The notes: generated by a model from the sequence alone, not told the origin. A stretch of DNA of 64,000 bases from Ditylenchus dipsaci (GCA_004194705.1 SADC01000163.1:1-64000); one strand, 5' to 3'; shown: positions 34,541 to 46,104, counted from the first letter of the stretch. Numbers and translations: made by a program.

Positions 34541-37417
34541 AGATGCTCCTCCACGTGTTTTGGCTCCTCCAGTTTGCCGCCTCCAGATGGGTGCTTGGCG
34601 TGAAGATAATGAAGAGGTGGTGGCAAGAAGAAGCCACTTGAAAGAATTCGAGGGTCAGCTGTATAGCTACGATGCTAGAGGCGATCTGTATGTTTTTATT
34701 ATCATTTAACAGACCATAAACAGCCCATGAAAATTAAGCATCATCTATGGTGGCTACAAGCATCCAGATAGATTTCCTATCAACTTCGTTCGTGGCAAGA
34801 ACGCCTCCGTCAATGTAATGGTTGTGTGGACGTTGGATCCGATTGCAGTGGAGCTGTGCTGGAACAAACTGAGACAGTGTTAGTGAATTTACCACTAATA
34901 GTAGGTGTATATGACTTTTTATTTGTAGGATGGAACTAACTTTGATAGACACCGAACCTTTGCAAAAATGCAGCATCGGCAGACACCCCACTGCTGATTC
35001 ATCCAAGAGCTATTGTCAGACTGGAACATGGTCTCTGGTCAACGCACCTCATGAGCAGCTCTACGTGAGAATACAGTCTAATCAGTACTGCAAAATGACC
35101 GTCAAAATGGTACGTATATCATAATTAAATATTATTACAGAAAACTAGCGGTAAAGTGAGTAACCTCGGAGTCACAAAAATGCGCCTTACGTCAAAAATT
35201 TATATCAACCAGTTTTATGGCAAAAATATGTTTTCTCTAAATACCTCGAACAAACCCTTCTCTCAAAAACACTCCCATCCTTGAATTTGTGCGCTTGTAT
35301 CCGGAAGCAGAAGCCTTTTAACTCTACTCGGTCCCACCGCAAAACATCCCACCGCCAAAATTTGTTCGAATCTGTAATCACTTACGGCACTAGCTTCTAT
35401 TTGCTCAAAATTCAATTCATAATTTTAAAGAGCAGCCCCGACATGGACAAATGTGTGATGCAGTGGCACGAGATCGGCTCACTGGATGCTAGAGGCAATG
35501 CTGCCGACTCGGGTGACTCTAAGCTGTCTGTTTCCTACACCACGGGCACTATTGTCACCACTGCTAACACTTCTACAGAAGGTAAGATATCAGAAAAAGT
35601 TTCTATAATTCAATCAATGCTTTGCTCCAATTGACCGTTCCGGCTGAAAACAAGTACACCCACAGCAGTCCATTCAGCTCGGGGACAAAAAAATCACCCC
35701 CAAAACCGAATTTTCCGCAGAAAAGGATCTGTAAGTCTAAAATGCATTTTCGATTCTCTATCGAATGGTATATAGGGTTTTTTGATATCGCATGGACACT
35801 ACCCTTACCATATGTTGTGAGGACCAGATAAGTGTCCTCATCCATCTGAGGCCCTATCAACCGGCAGAGATGGTCTCTGCTGGCTTAATTTTATCACAAG
35901 TCTGAAGCAATTTAATATATTTTACAGACAAAGCTCATTATAACTAAAAAGAAGATCTGAAAATGACTAAATTTAAGAGAAAATTTCGGCCGCTGAGGTC
36001 ATCTCAGCCGGCTGAGATGGCTGGCTGAGGAAAGCACTCTGCTCAGGACTTCGTATCACCCAAATAAATCCTATATGAGGGCTAAGATGTTAAAGGGACG
36101 GTGAAAGCTGTTAAGGAGATAGTCTCGACACGAAAAATTTATCCAAGTTTTGCATTTTTAAATATTGTTTTTTGAGCCATATTTTGTCGACAACTCAGTG
36201 TTGCGAAGTGGAACAAACTTTTGCATCACTAAAAATTGGATCAGTATCATCAATATCAGAATTTCTGAATTCCTTCAAAAATGTGCTAAAAATTGAAATA
36301 TAATAGAAAGCTAATCAACCTTTTTTAGTGGTTTTTCTTCCCCTTCATCTTATTTTTCAGGTCATTTTTTGATAGGATTCAAAAATTCTGATATTGATGA
36401 TGCTAGTCCAACTTTTAATTCTATGCAAGCTTGTCCGACATCGTAACAGCGAGTTGTCGACAAAATTTTGCTCTAAAACCACATTTAAAAAAAACAAAAG
36501 TTAGATAAATCCTTTCGTGTCGAGACTATCTCTTTAACAGCTTTCACCCCTTTTTAAAATTAAGCAACTCCTATTATGTGTATATAAACAGATTTTAAAG
36601 AGTTTTGTAAAAAAATAGTGAAAGCAAGTGCTAGGTGTTTTCTTCATTTGAGCGCCAAGGTACTTCACCTCCCTTTATAGCTGTCCAGAAATTGGAGGGG
36701 GGGGGGGGTTGTTAACGAAATAACTAATGTCGATCGTGTTATGTAAATATTTCCCGATCTGGGTGAATATTCATGAATTCTATTCCTGCAAACCAATAAA
36801 CAAGATGAGGAATTTCAAATTTTTACTAACTTTAAAATCTTCAGGTGAGAACAAGGGAAACAGTGACGCCTCCTCACAGGCCAACTCTCAAGGAACTTCT
36901 AATTCTGAGAGTTCATCGTTCAAGCTTGGAGGGAGTCAAACTATATCCCAAAAGTTAACACTGGGTGTTCCTAATGTCATGTCATCAGAAACAGGCTTTC
37001 AAGTTCAGGTGCTCACTTATATGATGATTTTAAGTGCTAGAGTATAATAGAAACTTTTTTTCAGTTTAACCAAGAAAAGGTAGTGAAAAAAGCAGTGGTA
37101 CCTCAAGCGACAAAACCAACACCAATTCCCGAACAAGCAGCCAGGAGTTCTCCAAGTCAGAATCTTTCATGAAGCAAGTGGCCAACACCAAGAGCGAAAC
37201 TATCTCTGTTGAGATCACCGCCAAGCCTGGATTCTTCAAGCATCTGGACCAACTTCAGATCAAGTGTGACGGATTGGAGTGGCACAGTGCAGTTAAGTTC
37301 CGCTCATGGACTGGTGAAGACAGAGCCCACATGGACAACATTGATTTAGACCCATTCAAGAGTAGCGGCAATGCTGTGCCTTTTATGCTTTGGCTGGTGG
37401 CTTTTGTAGCAATGTAA
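34541..37417 (+). CDS. secreted Ser/Thr-rich protein with probable GPI-anchor signal, multi-exon
   Basis: Candidate exons are 34,541-34,687, 34,739-about 34,880, 34,929-35,109, 35,431-35,581, 36,845-37,008 and 37,065-37,417. An ATG at 34,541 follows 'acaatag' and begins a signal-peptide-like stretch (MLLHVFWLLQFAAS). The middle exons carry cysteines. Exons 35,431 to 37,065 are very rich in Ser, Thr, Asn and Gln with alternating beta-like patterns (LSVSYTTGTIVTT). The C-terminus ends in a small-residue site (KSSGNA) and a hydrophobic tail (VPFMLWLVAFVAM), typical of GPI attachment. Reading frame is broken by apparent single-base losses near the first exon, near 34,820 and near 37,080; the last exon is 353 nt, one short of a multiple of 3. 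The composition recalls beta-rich pore-forming or adhesive surface proteins, but I cannot assign a family. It follows the micro-exon gene on the same strand; it might even be its continuation, since exon phases allow it. Confidence 0.55.
36093..36560. repeat. inverted repeat inside an intron
   Basis: Ends 'gaaagctgttaaggagatag' and 'tatctctttaacagctttca' are inverted, with further matching arms containing 'ctcgacacgaaa'. It occupies most of the intron between exons ending at 35,581 and starting at 36,845. Confidence 0.7.
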
Positions 37418-38027
37418 ATTTTTTTAGAAATTTTTCAGAATAATTTATCTGATTTTCAAAATAACCTTTTTAGTGCAAAACTAAATATTTTTCGGATGAC
37501 TACCTTCACTTTTTCAATCAGATTTTTTTTAGCATGCAATGCCTTCAGTGTTTTTCCTGCTTTGAACTGCCTGAACAAACAACACAGACATTAAATATTT
37601 ATTGTCACCATATAATTCCTAATTATCAAAGTGTCCTGTCGAGTTGTTAACAAAAAATGAAATTGAAAAGAAATTTTGTTGCTAGCTATATATATATATT
37701 TCTATGCACAATGTTTTTTATTTGTTGTAATTGCATGAAGTTTTCAACATTACAGGAAAAATCAATATTCTGTCCTAATCAATAAGTTGGACAAATTGCT
37801 TTACAAATCAATCGAAGATATATCCATTTTCATGAAGTCGCAGAAAATCAACAAATACGCTTTCACTAGGAATCTTATATAGTATTTGGCATAGGTGGGT
37901 GGTTGGGTAACGAATTCAAGTAGTCCCGTTCCACCATCAATAATTTTTTTCTGAGAAATTTTTATAAGGCAAGTTTATACTTGTTTAAAAGTTCTTTTAA
38001 TGGCGGAGGACCAGGAAAGTTATATGT

Positions 38028-38455
38028 AAGGCCTCAAACACAATGAGGAGTCTGTTTGCGGATGCTAAATCAGATTTATCACACGGAAATGGACATAATT
38101 TTTTTTTCAAAAATTATCCTGTTGTTGCCATTTTGTAGCTAAGATTCAGGGCTACCATATGAGCTATTTATAAAGTAGATGTCTTTTGAAAAATTGAGAT
38201 AAAAATGAAAGACTCCGCCCAAGACTCCTGACTCAAATTCTAGTCAGGAGTCTTGGGCGGAGTTTTTCATTTTTATCTCAATTTTTCAAAAGACATCTAC
38301 TTTATAAATAGCTCATATGGTAGCCCTGAATCTTAGCTACAAAATGGTAATAACAGAAAAATTTTTGAAAAATTGAAAAAAAAGTTATGGCCATTTCCGT
38401 GCGACAAATCTGATTTAGCATCCGCAAACAGACTCCTCATTGTGTTTGAGGCCTA
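38028..38455. repeat. nearly perfect palindrome, about 430 bp
   Basis: Arms 'cctcaaacacaatgaggagt' and complement extend through 'gcggatgctaaatcagattt' to a centre near 38,230. A shorter relative exists around 55,430-55,590. Non-coding. Confidence 0.75.
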
Positions 38456-40225
38456 AGAGTGGTGTCCAGGAAGAGGGTAACCAGGAGTGGAGGGGTATAC
38501 CAGGAAGGGATAATAAGGGAAGGTCGGGGGTCGTGTGATGAATTATCAACAATTATACATTCCCCTCAACAGAATCACAAATACGATAGAAGCGCCGATA
38601 GGCGCCTGTGATCCCTAGTTCACTAACATTTGAGTTTCTGTCTAGTATCGACGCTTCGGTACTTATGCACTTCGGCGGGCTATGGCCACGGCCAATTCTA
38701 TATCCCCCCTCGCCAAACTCTGTCCTCCTTTAAAGCTTTCTAACAACTTGGCAACATTCCTAATCAAAACCTACGATTAATATTTTGGTTTTACGGAATA
38801 GTTACATATATCTTTAGTTCTGGTGGCATGGTTGGTTATTGCTAAACTTACATGGCTAGTTCTTGGAACAAGATAAAAAAAGTTTTTTGTAATTTTTTCA
38901 AACCACTTTTTTCAATGAAATGAAACTGAGAATGCCCATTTATCACTTTTTGACCTCCAGAAATTACATTAGTAACTAAAACATTTTTCATGCTCCTGAA
39001 ATTTACACAAGACACAAGTGTAATCACCGCTCCCTCGGGGACAAAATCTTAGTCTCTTTAAGGAGTGTCCGAAAAATTAATCCCCCCTTCGCTGAAAAGT
39101 TAGGCTAATTACCAGCCCTCCCCGTTGAAAAAGTTGAAGTTTCGGCCCTGGTAGTATAAAAGCTTTATGTGGTGATTTTCGATCTCAAGTTCGATTCCTG
39201 TGTCCGCTCTGTTATCATTTGTGTTGATACACAATAAATGACTTAAAAATAATTTCGAAATAAAATAGTGTCCCACGCGCATTTGAATTTGCCAAACTCC
39301 CATTGTCATCAACAAGTATGGTCCTTTAACTTATTTTCAGGCAATCCACCCAGGGTGACCAAATTGACACCTTTTAAAAAACTTTTATTCTTTTCAAAGA
39401 ATGAGAGGTGCCATCTTTTGTCACCTTTTTCATATCCACACCTTTTCCAAAGAAATTAATTACAATTCTACCTTTGAAATTTTTTGATGCTACTCGGTAG
39501 TAATCCCCCCACCCCCTAAAAGCTACTCGGGAATATCAAAACCACCAACCCCACCCGCCCAATAGTTTTTCATGTACCCTGAAACCATACTTTTTCAAAA
39601 TCTGAAATTAGTACGGGTTGTCCCTAAGCCTAAAAATTATTGAGGGGAGGAGTATTCCTGAGTAGCTGTTTTTGAGTAGGAAAGGGGGTCGAAAACCGAA
39701 TAGCGCCAATTTTTTCAAAATTTGAGTTGATCACTCCGAATCTACCCTTTTTTGTAGCTTTTTACTGGCTACAAATTGAGGGTAAATTGCTTGTAGAAAG
39801 TCTCTGAAAATCAAGTGAAAACACAATTCTAAGAACACAATTTGTATCAGGGAGGTAGGGCATAAAATCCGTTTAACATCGAAATACAGTACTAAGATTT
39901 ATATTACACGGTTACTGCAAAAAAATGCTTAGGGTAGGGTAAAATAGGGAATAAGCTGTATACGTTGAAAATCAAAGAGTTTTAAAAGACTCCAATGGAA
40001 TTCACTCAATTCTCGATTCAGTGGGTAAAATTTCCTTGAAAACGTTCTAGCAAGTAGTACTTGTTTCCTTCATCTTCTTGAACCAATCTATGGACAAGTC
40101 TTTCATTGTTCTTGACTAACTCAAACAGCTCTAGACCTTGTTTTGGAAAGCAGTATTCACAGGTCACAAATTTTACTCGGTAAGATACAGTGAATGCTTT
40201 ATCTTCAAAAACCTGAAAATGGGAG
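38456..40225. other. intergenic, repeat fragments
   Basis: At 39,185-39,332 there is the right half of a tRNA-like TTAA-type element: B-box-like 'aagttcgattcctgtgtc', then 'cccattgtcatcaac' and 'ggtccttta', like the intact copy ending at 40,898. The remainder shows no exon I can support. Confidence 0.5.
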
Positions 40226-40898
40226 TTAAAGGACCATACTTCTTGATGACAATGCGAATTTGGCAAATTCGAATGCGCGCGGGACAATTTTTTTTTCTGC
40301 AAAAATACTTTTTGAATTATGTGCTGTTGGAATATAATAATAAAAAACTTAACTCACATAAGTGACCCGGGTAGCTCAGTGGTAATAACAATGTAGTGAG
40401 GTGAATACCGGTCTTAGGTTCGATTCGGAGACAGGTCAGTTCGCCCCACGATCAGTTCGCCCCGGTCAGTTCGCCCCGGTCAGTGCGCCCGGTCAGTTCG
40501 CCCCAAGATCAGTTCGCCCCACGATCAGTTCGCCCCGGTCAGTTCGCCCCAAGATCAGTTCGCCCCGTTTTAAAAATCACCATTATGCCATAAAAAACAA
40601 ACCCAAACTTATTTTTTTAACTTTTTTGTAGTTCGGGAACATGTTTGAGTCCATCCTAACATACGCTGGCCTACCCTTGCCTGAGCCTAAAACAAAAACG
40701 GGGCGAACTGATCGTGGGCGAACTGACCGGGGCGAACTGATCATGGGGCGAACTGACCGTACACCGTTCGATTCCCGTGTCTGCTGTGTTTAATACATAT
40801 AAATGATTATGAAAAAATAATTTCGGAATAAAAAAAGTGTCCCGCGCGCATTTGAATTTTCCAAATTCCCATTGTCATCAACAATTATGGTCCTTTAA
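40226..40898. mobile_element. TTAA-flanked MITE with a tRNA-like core
   Basis: TTAA occurs at 40,226-40,229 and 40,895-40,898. Termini are inverted: 'aggaccatacttcttgatga' at left, 'catcaacaattatggtcct' at right, then a 'gcgcgcgggac' inner block on both sides. The core at 40,363-40,426 reads as a tRNA-like unit with a good A-box ('tagctcagtgg') and B-box ('ggttcgattc'). The B-box is split by the element at 40,427-40,765 and resumes at 40,766. A tRNA-derived pol III promoter within a TTAA-type terminal structure is an unusual combination. Confidence 0.7.
40427..40765. mobile_element. tandem-repeat-TIR element inserted in a tRNA B-box
   Basis: Left array units 'cagttcgcccc' run 40,436-40,570. 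The right array is the complement ('ggggcgaactg') at 40,700-40,757. Flanking 9-bp direct repeats 'gttcgattc' at 40,418-40,426 and 40,766-40,774 are perfect, and they are the B-box core of the host element. The 130-bp middle is AT-rich. The structure is that of a non-autonomous MULE. Confidence 0.8.
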
Positions 40899-41119
40899 AG
40901 GGGCATGATCGTGCCCGATGGGTAGAAAAGTCGCGAACCAGCAGTTCTTTTCTTTCTCGATAAATTTTTACATCTAGATTTTTAAAGTTTTCTGTCTAGT
41001 TTTTAAAAGCAGTATAAGGGCATCTATATCAGATTTGACGCAGAACGAGTGAAAAATGGGACGATTCGAAAAAATTCGAAAAAACTGCTGGTTCGCGCTT
41101 TAACGCACGGCATGCCCCT
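40899..41119. mobile_element. second TTAA MITE sharing a TTAA with its neighbour
   Basis: TTAA at 40,895-40,898 and 41,120-41,123 flank inverted termini 'aggggcatgatcgtgc' and 'gcacggcatgcccct', with inner arms 'cgcgaaccagcagtt'. The same terminus appears at 53,610-53,641, next to the piggyBac-type transposase remnant, suggesting that family as the source of mobility. Confidence 0.7.
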
Positions 41120-41798
41120 TTAAAGGCTCATTTCTCATAGTTAAACGCAAAAGTTCCTTGGCGGCGGTAATTAGCACCGGCGTTCGAGTTTTCAAAAACG
41201 GTGCCGTTTTTTTTTGAAAAATTGGCGCCGAATGCAGAATTTGGCAAAAAAATTGGATCATTTTTATGGCTGAAATCTTTTAAATTTCTCGATTATTTAT
41301 AAATAAATTATAAATATAGTCAAACAAAAGTTTGTTCCGCCTTGGATCCGACACTTTTTTAAACTCAATTTCCGAAACCTTTTGCCAAATATGGTTTGCC
41401 AATCTAGTGTGAAATATTGCAGGGACTCTGATTTTGCGGTCGTTTTCTCCAAATTTTTAAATGTTGCCATAAAGACCGCGGATATCAGTTATCCGGCATT
41501 TTTTTTATATCAGGAGCCGGATAACCGAGGTCCGCGAGTCTATATGACGGAATAATATGATTTTGAAAAACAACCGGCAAAATCAGAATTCTTGAAATAT
41601 TTCAGATTAGACTGGCAGTCACATTTGGCAAAAGAATTTTGCACATTTGGAAAAAGTCGTACCCAAGATGGAAACGAACTTTTAGGGGTGTCTGATAAAC
41701 CAGGTTTGAGAAAGTTTCTGTATTTACTAAAGAAGTACACCTTGTTACCATTTGGACAGACTCAAAAAGACAGATCGAACAAGATTGCAAATATTTTC

Positions 41799-43694
41799 GG
41801 TTGTTACTCTTTTCGACCCACAAAAGTCTCCTTTCTTGCAACAAAAGTTTCTTTTCCTGCAACAAATTTGGGTCTGCAACAAAAGTCTCTTTTCCTGCAA
41901 CAAAAATCTTTTTTCCTGCAACAAAAATCTCTATTCCTACAACAAAATTATTTTTTTCCCGCAACAAATTTGACGATGTAACAAAAGTCTCTCTTCTTGA
42001 AACAAATTTGTCTTTTTCTGCACCAATTACTCTTTTCTCTTAACGAATCACTATTTTCTTACTGTGTTTTGCTATTTATTGCCTATATTTACAGATATCT
42101 TAAAAAGTTTATAATACAAACGAAGTCAATCATTAAAATCAACCAGGGAAATCCAATCTAATTGCACGTAATCAACTTTTATTGGCAACCACTTACAAGA
42201 AAACACCGATAACAAGTCACACAAATCATAAATTAACACTAACAATAATTGTTTCAAAACAGACTCAAAGCTCTTCCGACCTGTCGCGTCCTTCCTCTCT
42301 TTCTTGGCTTCTGCAGCGGAGTTGTCTTTGTGTAACCAACTTAAGATCCTCCATTTTCAGCAAGGCGTGTTTGCATAGCACATCTGTGATTTCCACTGGG
42401 CAGGAACATCTGAAGAAGCTTTCATAGAGATGGTGGCGCCTCAGCTCGTAGAAAGATTCTCGGTGCACCTTGTACCATTGCCAGCTGAGGAATGTAAATT
42501 GATAGTCTCTTGCGTGTAATCTAATTTGGGATGATAAAGATTCTGCGAATCGGCGTACTTGAATGGCGTTAAAAAGACCCTCATAGGCGAACTTGCTTTC
42601 AGAGCTGCATATGCCGATGACCGTTGGATGAAAGCGTTTGTTCGCGTCTGAGAATCCAGCCACCTAAGAAATATAACTGATCTATTTTAAAAGACGATAC
42701 TCTAGAACTTACAAGAACAGGATAACCGAGAAGATTAAGTTGTACGTGGCATCAGTTTGGACGATGTTTGATCTATGCTGCTTATTCATCAAACGGCGCG
42801 TTGTAAAGATCAAGAAGAACTGCCATTCCGAATAATTAGGCTCACCATGCTAATTGCCTTCTGTTTGGTGATCTGCTTTTCGGTCGGAGACTTCAGTCCA
42901 CGCAGCTTGGAGTCTTGCTTGGATTTCTCTATCTGAAAACACGACGATCATCATTGATATCAAAAAGTGAAGCAGCTAGACATACCTGAATATCCCTACG
43001 TATCTGACTGGCAGTCTTGTCCTTGTGATTCGCAATCTGCTCCTTCATTTGTAAGCTGAGACCGTCTTCCTTTAGTGGTCGATGATTGTTGTGAGCTCGC
43101 GCAGTCTGGATGAGAGCCTCAGAAAGATCAATCTTCGTACGGATGCGCATCATGGCCGGGCAACTATGAACTCCTGGATGAGCATGATTAGAGAACTTGC
43201 AGACGAATTCCTCAGTATTCCACTTTTTTCCGGTCTCCCTTGAAGCCTATAATCAGAAATACATAGAGTGTAATTACTTGAAAATATAAATTTCTAACTT
43301 CTGCCACCGTAATTCGTGTTGCATCATTCATTCTCGGCGCTGTTCTTCTGACGAGCACTTTACTTGTGTTTGCCAGTCAAGTGCAGTTCCACGCGTCATC
43401 TGATCTTGCAATATATTGTCTAAATATTCTCTGTTTACTTGACCTGATAAAATTAGGGAAAAGGTTGAGATAAACAGAAAGAAAATCATGAAAAGGGTAA
43501 TTTGTTGTAGGAAAAAAATAATTTTGTTGCAGGAAAAGAGATTTTTGTTGCAGGAAAAGAGATTTTTGTTGCAGGAAAAGAGATTTTTGTTGCAGGAAAA
43601 GAGATTTTTGTTGCAGGAAAAGAGATTTTTGTTGCAGGAAAGAGACTTTTGTTGCAAGAAAGGAGACTTTTGTGGGTCGAAAAGTATTTCAACC
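41799..43694. mobile_element. complete MULE transposon with tandem-repeat TIRs
   Basis: Perfect 9-bp target duplications 'aatattttc' lie at 41,790-41,798 and 43,695-43,703. Termini start 'ggttgttactcttttcgacc' and 'ggttgaaatacttttcgacc', then 'cacaaaagtctcc'. Both TIRs continue as arrays of a 21-bp unit containing 'ttttgttgcaggaaaagag' (41,820-42,000, more degenerate; 43,505-43,670, highly regular). The transposase gene is on the minus strand between them. Total length is 1,896 bp. This is the element that defines the tandem-repeat-TIR group in the window. Confidence 0.85.
42265..43331 (-). CDS. MULE transposase with SWIM zinc finger
   Basis: Exons on the minus strand are about 43,331-43,299 (MNDATRITVAE; further N-terminal sequence may lie up to 43,445), 43,246-42,986, 42,932-42,713 and 42,663-42,265, joined by short introns. 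The N-terminal part has a zinc-finger-like Trp/Cys/His region (KWNTEEFVCKFSNHAHPGVH). The core shows the MULE signature: a first catalytic Asp in 'QTDATYNL' and then 'GYPVL' followed across an intron by 'VAGFSDANKRFHPTVIGICS'. The C-terminus has a SWIM finger (RCSCPVEITDVLCKHALLK; CxC...CxH). Two single-base losses break exon 42,932-42,713: one before 'EPNYSEWQFF' and one between 'TYNL' and 'LLGYPVL'. It catalyses cut-and-paste transposition. Apart from these shifts it looks recently active, because its target duplication is perfect. Confidence 0.8.
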
Positions 43695-43892
43695 AATATT
43701 TTCAAAAAATTTCAACAAATATATGCACATTTTATAAAAAAAACTGGCGAGGGCGCCAGTAAAGAGGTTTTGAAAGCGCCGGCACCGATGCCCTATTTTT
43801 TTCAAAAATGTTCTTTTTTATGGCGTGATTTGCCAGTCTAGCGCGGGCAGCTATGCTTGAACTAACTAAAACTTGACTTTCTTTAAATGTGT

Positions 43893-44630
43893 TTAAGGGC
43901 GATTTTCTGTAATTTTGAGCCTCGACCCGTATCCAAGTTGCTGATAGTGGATTTTGGTTTTTAGTTTCACATAAATGCACTAAATGTAATTATTAAACAC
44001 TTCGACACAATGAACTATTAAAAAACTAAGCTTACCGTTTTGGCTATCTCGCAAATATTAGTCCAAAATTGAGCTTCTACTTGTCCATCACTGTCCGTGC
44101 ACATGGAAATAACCAGGGTAAGCTTATTCTGACGGTGCTCAGGAATATTGTGCATAAAGAGAACTAAGCCGTAAAAAATTTCGCGGCGCTGATCAATAGT
44201 TTCCATGTTAGAGCGGCTCCACTCAAGATTGACTTGTACTACGTCTGATTCATAAAGTTCTTTTAAATTTAAGTGCAGAAAGAAAAAGTTGGTAGATAAC
44301 TCAATTTCTTGGCAACTTTTGATACACAGCAAGCATTGATTAACAAGGCTTATTTCTTCATTAGACAAGCTTGTTTTCTTTGTGGACATTCGCAATTTCA
44401 CTTTGCATTTTGAAAAACATGGACTATTTGTTGCAGCTGTTCCACAAACTCCAACTTCAAATACTCAGGATTAATGAGCAAGTCAATGTTTTCAAGTCGA
44501 ACAAAGATAGATTTGAGATAGGGCAGGGCTTTTTCAAAATCTCTCAGAACATCGTCTTTCATCGAAATATAGTTAGGGTTCTGAATTTTACGAGTTTATC
44601 ATCTCTCCACACATTTTGATAATTATATAA
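43893..44630 (-). CDS. F-box-family-like gene, 3' portion
   Basis: On the minus strand, one long exon runs from about 44,625 to 44,036 and a last exon from 43,979 to 43,893 (87 nt, ending TAA), joined by a 57-nt intron (gtaagc...atttag). The product reads WRDDKLVKFRTLTIF, then DFEKALPYLKSIFVRLENID, ENI/LKLEF helices, 'IELSTNFFFLHLNLKELYES', 'FWTNICEIAKT', and ends 'CIYVKLKTKIHYQQLGYGSR'. This looks like the long C-terminal part of nematode F-box-type proteins, as in the gene at 63,106. Single-base losses occur near 44,577 and 44,402. The 5' part with the F-box is missing upstream, where repeats begin near 44,690. The MULE at 41,799-43,694 lies 200 bp beyond its stop codon. Confidence 0.6.
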
Positions 44631-44639
44631 TTTTTTTAT

Positions 44640-45656
44640 TTATTGAAACCACGTTATTGATAGATAACCATTTTCCGATGCTACTTACATGCCTCCCCCC
44701 CTGAAATCAACTTTTTTTAAAAACTTTGGTCGAAACTAAAAAATACTGTCTTTTTTTCTTTCAGTCAAAGAAGAAGTAAACATCTAGACAATTTTTTTCA
44801 AAGTGATAACACCTGGAGGTAGCACTGCGACTCTATTTTCTAACAGCGTATCATTGTTGCGACATCTTTGCAAAATGTTGCACGAAAAGGTAAAAGTATG
44901 AATAAAAAATATTTTTATAAATTCAGAGTCCGCAATAACTCAAAAATTTCTCGATAAAACGGAGTTTTATCACTGTCCAACCATCTTTAGCGTGCTCGAA
45001 TTAGTGCAGAAATTTTTTTTGAAACCCAAAAACGTGAAAAAAAATGTTTGATCAAAGTGGACGACGGCGCTGGCGGCGCCGCCGGCGCCGGCGCTGTTTT
45101 TAAAAAATGCCTGGCGGCGCCGCCAGGCGCCAGCGCCGAAATTTTTTGAGCCTGGCGCCGGCGCTGGCGCCGATTTTTTGAGCGTGCAGGTATGGCAGGG
45201 GGCTTGGGGGCTTGGAGTTGAGACGCGCACACCACATACCTTAGACACAAATCACTCGAAAGTAATTTTGGATGCATGAAAAAGAATGCATACCAAAGTT
45301 TATTTATGCGGCAGGCGCCAGTATTCAAAACGACGTTCAACATCTGCAATTTTCTACCGAACAGAATTAACACTCTTGTTACAAAGCCGGGCTAAAGGCC
45401 CCGCCATCCAAAAATTCGGCCAGCTGCTCCACAGAGGCTAGCTCAGGCAATATAAGATATAAGCACACCTAACTTTTAAAAAAGGTGTGCTTATATCGAG
45501 ACTGGACTGTAGAGTCTATTTTTGCCTCGGCTCGAGCTAGAAAACATGGTAAAGCAGCTAAAAAAGTGATCTTTGTATTATTCCTTTCCCCTCCCAATAC
45601 AGCCCATAATCCCTTTTAAATTGCTTTTCTGGTCGTTTTTATGGCAAAATTATTGT
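44640..45656. other. intergenic, GC-rich degenerate repeat
   Basis: The stretch 45,060-45,180 is dominated by 'ggcgccggcgctggcgcc' words, like 50,970-51,110 and 19,553-19,640. At 45,190-45,245 is a fragment of the 'gcgcatctcaactccaagcc' palindrome. No exon is seen. Confidence 0.5.
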
Positions 45657-46103
45657 ATTGGCTCATTTATAAACGTTGTCGTTGTCGTCGTTGTCGTCGT
45701 CGTTGTCGTTGGAATATTTTTTTATAAAACCTTTTTTTTCGCCAACGACGACGACAACGACAACGACGACCTATTTATAAAAAATCCAACGACAACGCCA
45801 ACGACAACGACGACGCCAAGGACAACGACATTTTTTATTCAAAATTGGACAAATTTCGCATTTTTAGTTGAGCTTTCGAGTGAAAACGTGTGGAGAATAT
45901 AGTTAATCCTTAAAATTCTGACTTAAAATGCAAAATTTGTCTGATTTGGAAGAAAAAATTTTCCGTTGTCGTTGGCGTTGGATTTTTTATAAATATGTCG
46001 TCGTTGGCGTTGTCGTCGTTGTTGGCGTGAAAATGTCTTTATAAAACATTTTTTCCAACGACAACGACGACGACAACGACAACGTTTATAAATGAGCCAT
46101 TAC
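45657..46103. repeat. inverted element with GTC/GTT microsatellite arms
   Basis: Ends are 'ggctcatttataaacgttg' and complement. Each arm is a 'gttgtcgtcgtt' microsatellite, with two more inner inverted blocks. The whole could form a cruciform. Low-complexity open frames (poly-Val) are artefacts. Confidence 0.75.
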
Positions 46104-46104
46104 A

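Noticed and set aside
40436..40570. CRISPR-like array
   Set aside because: Spacing between 'cagttcgcccc' units is irregular and there are no unique spacers; the inverted partner at 40,700-40,757 and the target duplication show a transposon end. The genome is eukaryotic.
42265..43331. Reading the MULE locus as a host SWIM-domain gene
   Set aside because: It lies entirely within matching inverted termini flanked by a perfect 9-bp duplication, so it is a transposon gene.
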